In this document: positions 47,501-58,443 of the stretch, in pieces
Layout of the letters: the number at the start of each line of letters is the position of its first letter
Numbering within the stretch: position 1 is the stretch's first letter
Assembly: GCA_002633005.1 (NCBI GenBank)
Contig: NMRA01000044.1
Span: 526,594-590,593, forward strand
Reading direction: 5' to 3'
Length of the DNA: 64,000 bases
Source: Phoronis australis
Lineage: Eukaryota; Phoronida; Phoronidae
Program-made: the position numbers and the translations under genes
The notes under the pieces: model-generated
The model's input: only the letters and a program-made list of their open reading frames with translations
What the model was told of the DNA's origin: nothing
Database searches by the model: none

Positions 47501-50500
47501 TTCTGCTTTATCTTTCTATGCAGCTCTTTAAAAGTTTCAGTCAATCTGCGACCATTTTGAAATCAAGATAGCAATCAAAGCAGTTTCAGGCTAACCTTTT
47601 CTTGAAGAAATTGAAAAATGATGACATTTACCAAGTTTAATTTTGTATTGTGTTATGTTATTCTGGGTTTTGGATATTTTCAGTCTTCCAGCCAGCGATT
47701 TAATGTAGTTAGAAAAAGAACTGTTTCGAAAGATTGGAATTGCAATTCTATTTTTACTCACAGACACCAGGCTATACAGGTCAACAGAAATTATAGACAT
47801 CAAAAGGTACTGCTTGGGTTTTTAAGGTCCCAGCACATATTCATGTTGTGAGTAACATTTCACGGTTGGTGTTTTTAGATTAGAGGACTTCTGGCTGCTT
47901 TCAAGAAGTTTGTTGCTGGATTCAGTCCTGAGTTAGAGAAAAAGCTCTTCGACTTTGTGGACAAAGATGTTGTGAGTATTACATTGCAAATTGTCAGCTG
48001 TGTTTGTTTTTCTTAAAGCACACCTGCCTACTTTCACTGTTATGTGGGAGCTGGGCATATGAGTAAGTAGTCGCATTTTTCTTACAATGTCCTGAATTGA
48101 TCTCACCACAAATCAGTGTGATATTAGTATAAGCTACATTTGGCTAAGCTTGGTCAAGATTAATAGTACTCTGTCACCTTATTGATATTTTTGGCTAAAC
48201 TTAAATTTCCTTTCTTTCTTACTAACCATTGCTTGATTAACTTGAAAATAAAATTCTGCTGATGTATAAGGCAAAACAGGCTTGTCAAAAATTCTTGAAT
48301 ATTCTTAGTGGGCCAGTTATCTGTTAAGACATTGCATTCCAAGCTTGGAGAACCATGCCTCTTGGTAACCATTCCTTTGCAGTCTTAAATATAATTGCTC
48401 GTCAGTAACATAATTCAAGCTTACTGTCCTTAACAAATTCTATCAACAAGCAAAACTCAGTTTCTCACTGACTAATGATCAAATAAACATATCCAATGAC
48501 CTGTTCACTTGAGACAATGTATCGTTTGCGGTACTGTCAAGTACAGGTATAAAATCAGAGCATCGCAATCTGTCCTCCAAGCACTGAAGTCTGGAAAAAA
48601 ACCTGAATTAAATGAACTGTCGTCTGCCTTGACCTCTCTGTGCAGAAATCACAACGTGACACTGCAATGGATCCCATCGCATTATAATGTGCATGGAAAT
48701 GAAATGGCAATTTTATGGCCTGAAGTGGTGTATCATAAGTTTATTGACATAATACCACTGCATAACATTTTAAAATTCTGCTTAGAGAAAAAAACAGATG
48801 GTTGTAGCAGTTGGTGTGGTTTCGTCTGGGCATTAGGTTATTCTTGCTTACACTGTCCCACTACATCGTTTTGGAATTATTCATTTATTTACACCAACCT
48901 TTAACCTTTTTACTTTGGCATTAAGCTTGGTGTGAACAGACTGATAGATTTTAGAAATCATGTTTATTACATCACTACCTCAAAGCGATTTTAGGAAATC
49001 AATGCAACACAAAGTCCCTTGAAAAACGCGTAATTTTTATTTTTATATTTCAGGGAAAGTTGTTGGATTCTCTTCCATATCCATTTGCTGACGAGTTGCG
49101 GGGCATGGCCAAAGGTGCAAACATTAATGAGGGGGAGATAACTCTGTTTAATGTTTTCTATGAAATTTTCACTCTGTGCACGTCAGTCATCGCTCAAGAT
49201 CCCAACGGTAAACTGTATCATGCAAGAAACTTGGACTTCGGTCTCTTTCTGGGGTATGTTGATCTTTGTGTATTATACAACTCTTCTAGACTAAATATTA
49301 AAATTTAATCATTATTTTGCTTAAAGATTGTAAAGAATGTTTATAAACACTTTTTTCTCAGTTAAGTGGTAGCTAATAACACTTAAATGTGGCTTTGTCT
49401 GTTGATGAAAGTAGAATTTATTTCTCATCCAGGATCATAAAAGAATAATGATTTTCTCAGACATAATTTATAGCCACATACAAAATTGTCTTCTAGAATA
49501 GTTTTAAGTCTGTGGTGAGAAGCAAATAGCGAGTCAGTTGAGCAAATGTGTAAACTAAGAAGTGTTATGAACAAGAATTATTAGTCTTCACACACGCCAT
49601 ATGTTTGTCACATGACCTATATTAAAGTCTGAAAAGATCGCTGTCACGACTGGGGTTCGAACCCGAGACCTTCTGCTAACTATGCAGACGCTCTAGTCCA
49701 CTGAGCTATCATGGCCACCAGTCAATTACAGAACTCCAGACTTGATAGAAAGCATCTTGCCCATATTTGGGAGTGCATACGTGTATATTGGGGCAGAAGA
49801 CTTATAATTCTTGTGTATACGATTTCAATGCACTGATTTATAGCAACACAATTATAAGAATAGTTATCTTGCGATACTAATCAGATCTAAAATGGAGCAA
49901 ATTTACTACGTGTTACTTGGAAAACTGATTGGATTACGTGAAAATAACAAACCGCCTATTTATGTATTCTCTTTGTCCACAGGTTAACGTCAGTGTTAAA
50001 ATTGAGAAACTGAAAAGTAATGAAGCCGAGTGTTTAATGTTTAAAAACAAATGAGAGTTGGGGCTAATGCATATGGGGTTGTTTTCTGCCAGTCACTACT
50101 GTGCAAGACATCAATGGCATATAATTGGCAATTAAAAGTCTTTGTTTTAAACTGTGGATAGGAACATAAACTTGGACATTGAAAATTTGTGAGATTTGAG
50201 GGAGGATGTTCATCTAACATGTGCATTTGGTGTGATCTGATTTACGTGTCAGTCTCTTTTCGTTTAAGATGGAACACCACCACTCATACTTGGGACATAA
50301 CAGAGGCACTGAAACCCTTGGTAGTGAACCTAGAGTGGCAGCGAAATGGTACCACTGTCTTCAAGTCTGTCAACTTTGCCGGGTTTCTGGGAATATTGAC
50401 GGGCATAAAACCGGTAAGCATGCTTTCATTTCAATGTAAGCAGAGACCTCTTGTGGAGTAGGTCACTGTCTAAGTTATCTTTTGGGGTGAAATGTTTTGA

Positions 50501-53500
50501 CTGTGTCTTGTGCCTATGTTCATTACCAAAAATTGTTTCCATCAATGTTAAGACATTTCTCAAAACGATGTCATGGGACTAATGACCTGTGCGTATCCTT
50601 TTGTGGTGTACATCTGCTGTGAGGTGGCACAGAGAAAAGCTTTGGTTTTATAATGAAAACACATTTTTGAACGAAAGTGACTTTTTTCTGACTTCCTGAA
50701 CCTCAAATAATCAACCAAGATAGTCTGCCTGACAAAATACATCTAAAATTTCTATACTGTAACAGAAAGTGATTTTCATTCTCAAACAGTTCATTCTTGA
50801 CAACAGTGAGTTCAGAAGCTGCCAAATTTCCATTAATTTTAACAGTTTGCAAATCCCTCCAAGCTACGTTTTTCAAACACAGGTGTATATAAATCCGTTT
50901 TGGTTGTAAAAATAAATGGCTTTTGTGGCTAAAAAAGTTTGAACCTTATGATTAATCTGTGTGCATTTTTAACACTTTCACTAACTTAGAATCCTGTTTC
51001 ACTAAAGTGTCATGTTTTTATGACGTTTCTATGCTCAGTCTAAACAGAGTCTAACTTACGACTAATCATAAATTTTGGTATAAGTCTCCTTTTGGACTTG
51101 TGTAAAAATTTCATGAAGTTGTATTTTAGTGAAATAGGTGCCGCATCTGTTTGTTAAATTGCTTTGTGTAAATTCACCACTCATTGTCAACACAATACAA
51201 TAATACTACTGACTTGCGGTTGTGTTTTTATGGATAGAACGTTAAGTTGTATGTGCAGTGAATTATGGGAAATCTGGAGCTTGCCTGCATCTGGTCGTAG
51301 ACTTGCATACTAGACAAACTGATCAACCGAGTGCGGGGGATGAAAGATCAATGACTAGATATTGAACTCATGACTTCTCGCAATTCTTTATTTTGGTATG
51401 TGCACTCATCAGTTTTTTGTTTATCTGTAAACAGACCAATGTAGAAAAAGATAATGAACGTGTCTCTGAGATAGTGTGAAATAATTGATTTGTTTTGATT
51501 ACAGGGTGTATTCACTATGTCTATGAATGAGAGGTTTAATCTAAATGGAGGCTACATAGGTAAGTCTGTGTTTCCAAAATAGTAAGGATGAGTTGCCACC
51601 ATGCTCTACCTATTGAAATTTATAATTCATCCCAAGACAGTGACATCCACAAAGTGCTTACGTGAAAATTTCCCAGAGTTTTCTAGAAGTTGAATCGACT
51701 TTGCTTCAGATCTGTTCTTTTTTTAAAATACATTGTCTTCTGAATTCACTAGTTAAGCACTGAAAAAAACACATTTTAACATACCACAGTTATAGGGTTA
51801 CTGATGTTTCTAAAACAGTCTCCAGTGGATATTCTTTTCATACTTTTTCTGTCTGAAGTTCTGACCAGCTAACGAGCAGACATTCTGAAATACTGTTGTG
51901 AAAACAATTTTGAATTTCTGACATAGTGCCTTGCAAGGTAACCAAGTCTCTTTTAGGTCTCTTAATATTGGTTGTTTATTCTAAAGGAACACAGCGTACT
52001 TCACCTATCATGTCTACGACCACGAACTTTTGTCATCTCCATTATAACTTCCCATACGTTACATATTTGATACTGAAGGGGGAAGCTGTGCATCTGAGGT
52101 TCTAGCAATATCTATGCTGATGTCATTTGTTGATAATATCTTGCTCGTTTAGGTATCATAGAGTGGCTGATGGGTGACCACTCTGCGTCGTGGATGAGCT
52201 TTCTAACACGCCGTGTGATGGAGAATGCCACTAGTTACGAACAGGCTCAACAATTGCTGTCTGACACCAAACTCCTTGCAGCAGGGTATTATATACTACG
52301 CGGAACTAAACCTTATGAGGTGAGACATTGTTATTTTCTCATTTCATGTTAATGACCACCTTGTAATGTGTCTAAAACCGGTTTCACATCATAGGTAGTC
52401 CATTTCATCGGCTCCCCGTTGGTGAATGATGCTAAATTCTATTATTTTATGAACTTGGAAAAAGTGATGATGTGTTAGTACTTTCAGGGCTGTGATTTAC
52501 TCAGTGTTCCTATTTCATGTATCTGTTGTAATCGATGCAATTAATTTTGTGCTCTAAATTGACAGTGTTCTGCACAAGCCGTTTTGACATTGGACAGTTA
52601 CGAGTTAGTAATTTGCTGTGGTGAGTTTGGCTCACCTGCTTTGAGTTAAAGGAGCATGCCACCCAAAAAAACAACCTAATTTGTATCAATTTAGATCGAG
52701 TAGTTCTACTCCATAACGACACGTAAGGTTGCGTTACCTGACACCTGACGGCAGACGGAGATGTTGAAATTATCCAATGACATCATCGGTTTGAAACGCA
52801 GTGTGTTCAGCAGTTCAGAAGACGGGTTACTGTTGTCAGCTTATTGCTTGAAGTCATCGTTAAACACCAATAAATCATCAAACTTCGATGTAAAACCCTT
52901 AAAATACACCGAGATCTTATAAAAACGTGTTGTTTTATATCGCTCTTACGGATTTATTGGCATTTGGACACACCGTAGCCTACAAAGTTCGGCAGACCAA
53001 TAAGGTCCGTAGCAGGAGTTTGGCATGGGGTCTGTTCGGAGATAATTTCGAAGTATTTTCCGTGAGATACAGACAGGAGAACATAGGTCTGTGTTGTTTA
53101 GTCTTGTGATTTTTTGAGTTCTAAACACAAAACGCTTGTTATCCTGGCCAGTAGCTCGGAACCCGATCAGGCCCGTCGCAGCCGGCCGGATTGACTCCCG
53201 CCAGTGACTCGGAAACTGATCAGACATCACGAACATAAACCAGCCAAAGTTCAGTGGAAACTTCCAGTTAAGAAAATACTATATTAGTGAGCCAAAGTAA
53301 TGTGCACGTGATTATATTGGTGAATTAGTCACGAAACTGCAGATCTACTTACTCGCGTCCGGGGCCGCGAATTCAGGTTCCGGCTTTGGGCCACAGCACC
53401 GTCAGGGCAGAAGTTGTACATTGACAATCATTACGTGAGTAATGTAAATGTAAATAAAGATTCCCCTAACACCTGACCGTGGGATGGAAATCGAGTTGTT

Positions 53501-55911
53501 TCACAACAGTTTCTGCCAGCAAACACGAAATTAGCATGAGCTCACACGGCCTAGGTACCCCGTCAATTAGTATTATTGCACCCGAAGCCGGTAACACAGT
53601 GATTTATTTATTGCTGGCTTCTCAAATCATTTGCACTCACGAACACTCCAAAGGCATTACAAATTGCATCTAATGAGACAGACTTTGTTTCAGTTTTATA
53701 TAAGTATTGGTTAGGGTGAGAATAATTCATTTTGAAACAACGCTCAGTAATAAACGCCAACATGGCAACTCGCAATCTCGACTTAGGACGAGCTAGAGCT
53801 CATCAGTCCCGACTTCGCAGGAGGATCGTTAAGTTTTACAGGCTATCAATTCGAACAGGAATACAGTGATGAAGAAATACTAGAGAGGGGCCGTGAACAA
53901 GCTTAGACAACGGAACGTATGGAGTTAGTTGGTAAGCCGGCATTCGTCAGGCACTGCCCGACGACTGCAGGCCACAGACACAGAGATGTTTCACGGCCTC
54001 ATACTTGCTATTTACAGCGTACATTACATTCTTCACTACAATGAGCCACTTCATAAGCATTTCGTACTCTCGAGGAAGTAAAAAAACGATATACCCGCTT
54101 TCGTCGCAGCTGCTTAGTTCGGACAAGCGGGAACGATGCACCGCAACATAGCGTCATTTACTCTGCATATGAACCACTGACGTCGCTAGGGTCGTTTCTC
54201 ACCTTCCTCACAGGTTAACGCGACACCTCTTGGCAAGGTAAGGTCGACCGCACGCGAGGCGATGTGGATATAGACCGATTAAGACGGCAAAAAAAAAAAC
54301 TAATTAAATCGAGTGGCATTCTCCTTTAAGATCAACAGCCTTGCATACAAAACTCCCACAGTATGGGTGTGGTGTTTTGAACCTGGGCAAGAGCTGTGTA
54401 ATTTAAGCCAAGCTGGAATTTTCTGTTGTGGAGAAAGTGGAAAGGAGTGTCTTTTAAAAGAACTCTTGGTTACATGTAGACTTCCGTCATAGTTACCTTG
54501 TATCTGTCAGCTGATATTTGAGGTTGGGATTGGCTGTCCTCAGGGTTATGTGATTACCAGGGATAGAGCGCCCCTTGTTGGTGATGTGTGAACAATGAAG
54601 GAGACACACCCCACTTGGTTCATTCTAGAGACGTACTACGATCACTGGAAGAGGCATCTGTTCCTCGATGACCAGCGTAGTCCTGCCGTGCGATGTATGG
54701 TGAAGAAATCTTAAAGGTAGGAGGGAATATGGACAAATAGCCTCTGAATCGAGTGGTGTTGCCGTTGTCTTAATGGAACAAAGTTCAAAGGATACTATTG
54801 TCTGTAGCGGTCTATTGACAGAAATTAACTACAACTTTTCCATCCAGCTCTCTAAAACAAAACAATCTCCTCTCTAAGCCTTATCAGCCATGAACTGTTT
54901 GGAGCAAACTCTAAATGTCCTTAAAACAGCAAATGTGACCTACTCATCAGGCAAGACGTAGTTAGACAGCATCTCGTCCACAGTGAATCATATAGTGCCT
55001 GTTCTGTGACACAATGAGTACTATATGTTTTTAGTTAAACCCTGTTTTTATCACTCAAATGAGACACCTACGATGCTTTAGCGTTGGACAAAATGAGGAT
55101 TGGTTTAAATCAATACAGCACGGCATGGTGTCCTTTTAAAGCTGATGAATATGTGAACGAAATCTGATTTTTTCGAAGCTGTCGAAATGATGCAGTAGGC
55201 ATGTTGCGATAACTATTTTAGTGAAACCTTTCACTTCCTTCGCCTATGTGCGACAAAAATGGTGCAATTCATCAACTTTGGTTAATTCCTCAGCGTCTGT
55301 TATTTCAGAATGTTGGAGCTGAAGCCATTTTCACCATGTTGTCTTCCAGGCCAGTATTAAATAAGGTAAGTCTAAATGTACCTTTTTAAACTCTGCTTTA
55401 ACTGGAATTTTTCTGTTGTTTTATAACTTTTTCACTCAGAAATAACGGTTATATAGCACGATCTGTCCATCTGCGGGACAAATTGTTTGCAAATGGCAAT
55501 TGTTCCAAAGAGTTTGGTGTACATCCAGCTGAAGACTTTTCTTACAGAAGACATTCCATTAATTTGAGCGCACTATTTATGGATATTTTTTAACTATAAA
55601 GCGCTCAAATATTCACAAACATGGTATCTAATGTTTATAATATGTTTAGAAGGAACTTGTTCGAAGATGATTTTTCCTTCACTTACCACAATGCTACATA
55701 TTCTGTTCGTTGGCTAATACTGGATTGTTTTTTACCTTATATGCAAAAGTGTGGAACAACTTTTCCTTTCATTCAGTATTTTTCTGCAGATACTTTTTCA
55801 CGTCCTTATTTTCATTTTGAGTTGACAGCCTACACAGGTATTATGCAGGTTGACTCTGGATGCCTTGAGACCTATTTACAAGTCTGTCCTGACCCCTGTT
55901 GGCCGTGGTAA
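41491..55911 (+). CDS. ASAH1: Acid ceramidase-like N-terminal nucleophile hydrolase
   Basis: Acid ceramidase hydrolyses ceramide to sphingosine and fatty acid in lysosomes and matures by self-cleavage before its nucleophile Cys. Eleven exons (41491-41556, 43412-43458, 44361-44445, 44903-44995, 46949-47148, 50269-50413, 51505-51559, 52153-52319, 54544-54699, 55309-55365, 55822-55911) join in phase into 386 codons plus TAA, against 395 in human. Exons 3-5 also appear at 47337-47421, 47879-47971 and 49054-49253 because of an unmerged overlap at the N (47154). A signal peptide, the nucleophile in FTLCTSV (codon 139), Arg and Asp in HARNLDFG (155 and 158, same spacing as human 143, 159, 162) and MNERF are intact. 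Exon 9 has an in-frame TGA and two changed catalytic positions, so a working product is uncertain. NAAA is the sister family, but FLGW and the CPDPC.GW-like C-terminus favour ASAH1. Confidence 0.92.
41582..41663. repeat. Two adjacent near-perfect palindromes
   Basis: 41582-41628 is a 23-base perfect inverted repeat with one central base (arm cagctgcctgagatcatatt...). 41635-41663 is a second perfect palindrome with 14-base arms (ttttgaccataata) around one base. They begin 26 bases after the ASAH1 exon 1 donor. Confidence 0.95.
43412..43458 (+). CDS. ASAH1: ASAH1 exon 2
   Basis: 47 bases after ttttttcag, encoding [16 protein letters not shown] and ending in phase 2. It matches the start of the mature alpha subunit (the ECxxxxYPP pattern). 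Its Cys is expected to form a disulfide. Confidence 0.85.
44181..47153 (+). repeat. ASAH1 overlap, left copy with exons 3-5
   Basis: This 2973-base block ends at the N (47154) and reappears at 47157-49258 with few substitutions and one 868-base difference. It contains exons 44361-44445 ([16 protein letters not shown]), 44903-44995 and 46949-47148 (nucleophile exon). The left flank is contiguous with exon 2. A single gene with one set of these exons is the likely truth. Confidence 0.92.
45500..46165 (+). mobile_element. Non-LTR retrotransposon fragment, RNase H and C-terminus
   Basis: Remnant frames read [39 protein letters not shown] (RNase H) and then [22 protein letters not shown] and YIFQACPLY, a pattern typical of the RNase H and terminal part of I/Jockey-like non-LTR elements. 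Frameshifts and stops (a TGA where the other allele has TGG) show it is dead. It lies in ASAH1 intron 4. Confidence 0.8.
47154..47154. other. Assembly gap (single N) within the ASAH1 gene
   Basis: Falls six bases after the end of exon 5 of the left copy. The right copy starts at once with intron 2 sequence. Confidence 0.9.
47157..49258 (+). repeat. ASAH1 overlap, right copy with exons 3-5
   Basis: Second copy of 44181-47153, carrying exons 47337-47421, 47879-47971 and 49054-49253 with identical reading frames. It lacks 868 bases corresponding to 45735-46602 and runs on into the rest of the gene. Its retroelement remnant is cut short at 48709. Confidence 0.92.
48509..48709 (+). mobile_element. 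Truncated copy of the retroelement fragment
   Basis: Allelic counterpart of the left part of 45500-46165. The frame reads [16 protein letters not shown] and then jumps into flanking sequence at 48709. The break shares CA at both sides of the missing 868 bases. Confidence 0.8.
49642..49715 (-). tRNA. tRNA-like cloverleaf (anticodon AGT), probably a SINE
   Basis: On the - strand 74 bases fold as a cloverleaf with standard arm lengths. The 7-bp acceptor (gccatga with tcgtgac) has one C:A mismatch. The D stem is gctc/gagc, the anticodon stem tctgc/gcaga with loop atagtta (anticodon AGT, Thr), and the T loop ttcgaac. A and B boxes are good. Because the flank ACTGGTGG is shared with the partial copy at 23172-23235, I lean to a tRNA-derived SINE or pseudogene over a working tRNA gene. 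Confidence 0.6.
50269..50413 (+). CDS. ASAH1: ASAH1 exon 6
   Basis: Completes the FLG|W junction (phase 2) and encodes [20 protein letters not shown], then [19 protein letters not shown]. These segments are highly conserved in acid ceramidases. There is a potential glycosylation site at NGT. Confidence 0.92.
51505..52319 (+). CDS. ASAH1: ASAH1 exons 7 and 8
   Basis: Exons 51505-51559 ([18 protein letters not shown], phase 1 end) and 52153-52319 ([20 protein letters not shown], then [17 protein letters not shown]). The Glu of NERF and the FLTR segment are conserved family features. No defects are seen here. Confidence 0.92.
52646..54329. mobile_element. TTAA-flanked DNA transposon, piggyBac-like, non-autonomous
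   Basis: Inverted ends AGGAGCATGCCAC (52650) and, reversed, AGGAGAATGCCAC (ending 54325) are flanked on both sides by TTAA (52646-52649 and 54326-54329), the target site of piggyBac elements. The 1676-base interior has only short frames and no transposase. It lies in ASAH1 intron 8, about 215 bases before exon 9. Confidence 0.75.
54544..54699 (+). CDS. ASAH1: ASAH1 exon 9, with in-frame TGA and altered catalytic sites
   Basis: [10 protein letters not shown], then a TGA at 54589-54591, then [20 protein letters not shown] and QRSP. Alignment with human acid ceramidase over DVYELD..RWYVVQTNYDRW is gap-free, so the TGA takes the place of the Tyr after DV (Trp in NAAA). The catalytic Asn of TNYD (human 320) is Tyr here, and the Arg of DDRR (human 333) is Gln. 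The donor at 54700 (ATG|gtgaag) keeps phase 0 with the next exon. The later gtagga donor at 54717 would include a TAA and break the frame. This exon looks decayed or mis-sequenced, while all other exons are clean. Confidence 0.75.
55309..55911 (+). CDS. ASAH1: ASAH1 exons 10 and 11 with stop
   Basis: Exon 55309-55365 encodes [19 protein letters not shown]. Exon 55822-55911 (acceptor cattttgag) encodes [20 protein letters not shown] and VCPDPCWPW before TAA at 55909. The end matches the family's CPDPCxxW terminus, with its two Cys. Confidence 0.9.
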
Positions 55912-56090
55912 TCATTTCGTTGTCTGCTTATGTTAAAGCTGGTGTTCAGGTTGGTTGTATGAAATGTGGATTCTCACAAAATTTTGATTAATTAGTCGCC
56001 AGTACTTTGTTTTTTTTTCTTCTTACAGAGCATTAGTAATCTCTGGGGTTATGGTTTGTTCACATTGCAATAAACATTACAATTAAAATC
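55912..56090 (+). other. ASAH1: ASAH1 3' UTR (probable)
   Basis: AATAAA at 56069 is a good polyadenylation signal about 160 bases after the stop. Confidence 0.6.
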
Positions 56091-58443
56091 TGAAAATGAC
56101 AATTTTGTATATGTTTACGAATATTTGTTACTGAAAGTGCTATCAATTTTTTTCTCTACATACAGTACAAACTTTTCTAGTGCTGAAGTCAAATTTTCTA
56201 ATAGTTTGACCTTATTTTTAAGTCCATCTTGTTTACCAAATTATATGCTAAATGAGAAAATGAGTTTTCTGTCTCCATAGTGACCGTGGCTCTAGTTTTA
56301 TTTTTGGAGCTTTTCTTCATAAGCATGACTATAGTTTCCATGAGATTAATTCTTGCGTTTGTTAAAGTTATTTTGTTGTTCAGAAAATTTTGTCTTGTTA
56401 CTGTTGCGGTTTTCTAATGTCAATGGTGTAAATTGAGAAAAAGTTAGTAATGTCAGACTTTATCAAGTTGTTTTTGTTGAAGAAAATGTTGCAAAGATTG
56501 AGAATTCTCATCAAGTTCTTGCTTTCTTGAACAAAGCATAAATTATGAGCTCGGTGTATTTGTTAAAGGTATTTGATAGCTGCTAATTCACATTTGATTT
56601 ATTGTTCAGTTTAATTATGTCGTAATGTCTGTCCATGAAAGTGCCATCTATTGTTTAATTATCAAGTACTTTATATCAAAAATTTTGTGAATCGTTATCA
56701 AGAACTTGAATAATACCTATATTTTCTAGCACGATATGTTTGATCTTTGTCAATTAATTTAACATTTGATTTCTTAATAGGTGTAAATTGTGTTAAATGT
56801 TTATTCATCAAGTTGCCATCTATTGTATATTTAATAAATTAATAAATTATGTAGTCTGTATACGTGCAAATAGACAATCTATATGTCTGTGTATTAGTCT
56901 TGTCTAGAAAGTGAAGGAGCTGTATAAGGATGTGTAGCACGCTAGGCAAAATGTCTAATTTTGGTCAACTTTTGAACATGGTACTTGAGAAATGATAGAT
57001 GGAATTCACATGAAACTTTCGGATACTATGCTTTATGCACTGTTCTCGATCACACTGTTCAACTTTTGCATGACGACTATCTTATGAAAAATTATTCAAG
57101 ATGCATAAAACGAAAAATGAAATGTGTAACAGGGAATTTCAGATTTAAACTTAAAAAATTATATAATGCGAAGTTTGATTGATTGTATTATTGATCTTGT
57201 TATGTATGTACTTTTCTTTTTCGCTAAATTTTCCTAAAAACCAAGGTCACAAGATCTAATTAGTGGCAGATTGGTATACAATTGAGATAATAAAGGTACA
57301 GTCTTGTCGATAAGGTCCTACATAACCTTAAAAGGCTATAATATTAACTACAAGGTTGTGTACTGACAATGTTTATGTGATAACTTGCTGAAATATTTGC
57401 AGAAAATGCTTTTCGTCTTCTGTATTTTGTGTGGTATAAGGTATAAATATGGGGATTTTCTTGCACCACAGGAAAGCCTGATCTAGGCTGGCATATGTCT
57501 GCATGTGATGGTGTTGCAGCAATTGTCATTTTTTATTACAGAAGTATATCTTTATTCACTTATGAGATAACATTTTGTTCAGGCATTCCTATCTGCAGGC
57601 TCTCTGCACCAAATGATTGTTTTTTTGCATTGTTTGCTATTGCTAAGAAATAAAATGCCATTCATTACAACTTGCTGCTTATCAACTACATCCCAGTGTT
57701 CTCATTGGTGAATAGTGTTCTGCCTCTCCCACAGCTCCTCCCTTAAGAGGTCACCTCCGGTAAAATGACCTCTCCTGGCAACACCTCTTTCCTTCTTGTT
57801 GCTAAAACCTGGGTTTCCTGTTCTCTATCTTCAGTGAATTCTATGTCTGGAAGGAGCTCGCCTGAAATAAATAGTCTTATCTTAACTAAAAGCTGCCTTT
57901 CGCCTTGTTTAGCTGATTAAAAATGAAATTCTACTTCTGTTACTAAATAGAACTTCGAAACCATCACCTGTCAAGAAGATGCCTATCCCAAAGCTGACAA
58001 TTTGAAAATGGCGCACATAGGCATTGCATGTGACTTGAGTAGGTGGAATCCAATCACAGTAAAGAATAGTAAGAGTCGTGATGTGAGATGTCGGCTTGGA
58101 AAGAAGAGTCACTTCTTTGGTGTTGAGGCTATGTTCTGCGCATAAAATTACCCCCTCCCCCGTTGACGAGCCAATTTGTTTTAGCCTGCAGTTTTGATGT
58201 TATGCATCAAAACTGAACATGATGAATTTACAAAAAACGTGTGTCTTAGCATTTTTGAGAATAATCGCAAAAAATTTAATCGGGCGTCTCGAAGTAAATC
58301 TAAAACCATCATTGCCAATCAAATACCACTGACCTCAAGGTGGTAAAATACAAAACTGTGTGTGCAAATCCGTTGAATTATGTAAAATTTTAATTTCAAA
58401 CAATTCAAAACCAGTCGAAAGGAGTAAAAATCGAGGATTTGTC
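56091..58443. other. Intergenic, no gene seen
   Basis: AT-rich with no exon-like stretches. Short frames such as 56985-57182 are low-complexity and unrecognised. The right part (57700-58140) is less AT-rich but I could not assign it. Confidence 0.5.

Noticed and set aside
54589-54591. Selenocysteine at the in-frame TGA
   Set aside because: Homologues have Tyr or Trp here, not Cys. No selenoprotein is known in this family and I saw no SECIS-like structure in the short 3' UTR.
54581-54628. A 48-base intron that would remove the TGA
   Set aside because: It keeps phase, but it is too short for the other introns seen here and would delete the conserved Trp-Phe-x-x-Glu-Thr region that reads in frame. 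The donor (gtgatg) is weak.
55621-55911. 96-codon frame ending the ceramidase gene
   Set aside because: Only its last 30 codons (from 55822) are exon. The upstream part is open intron sequence with no similarity.
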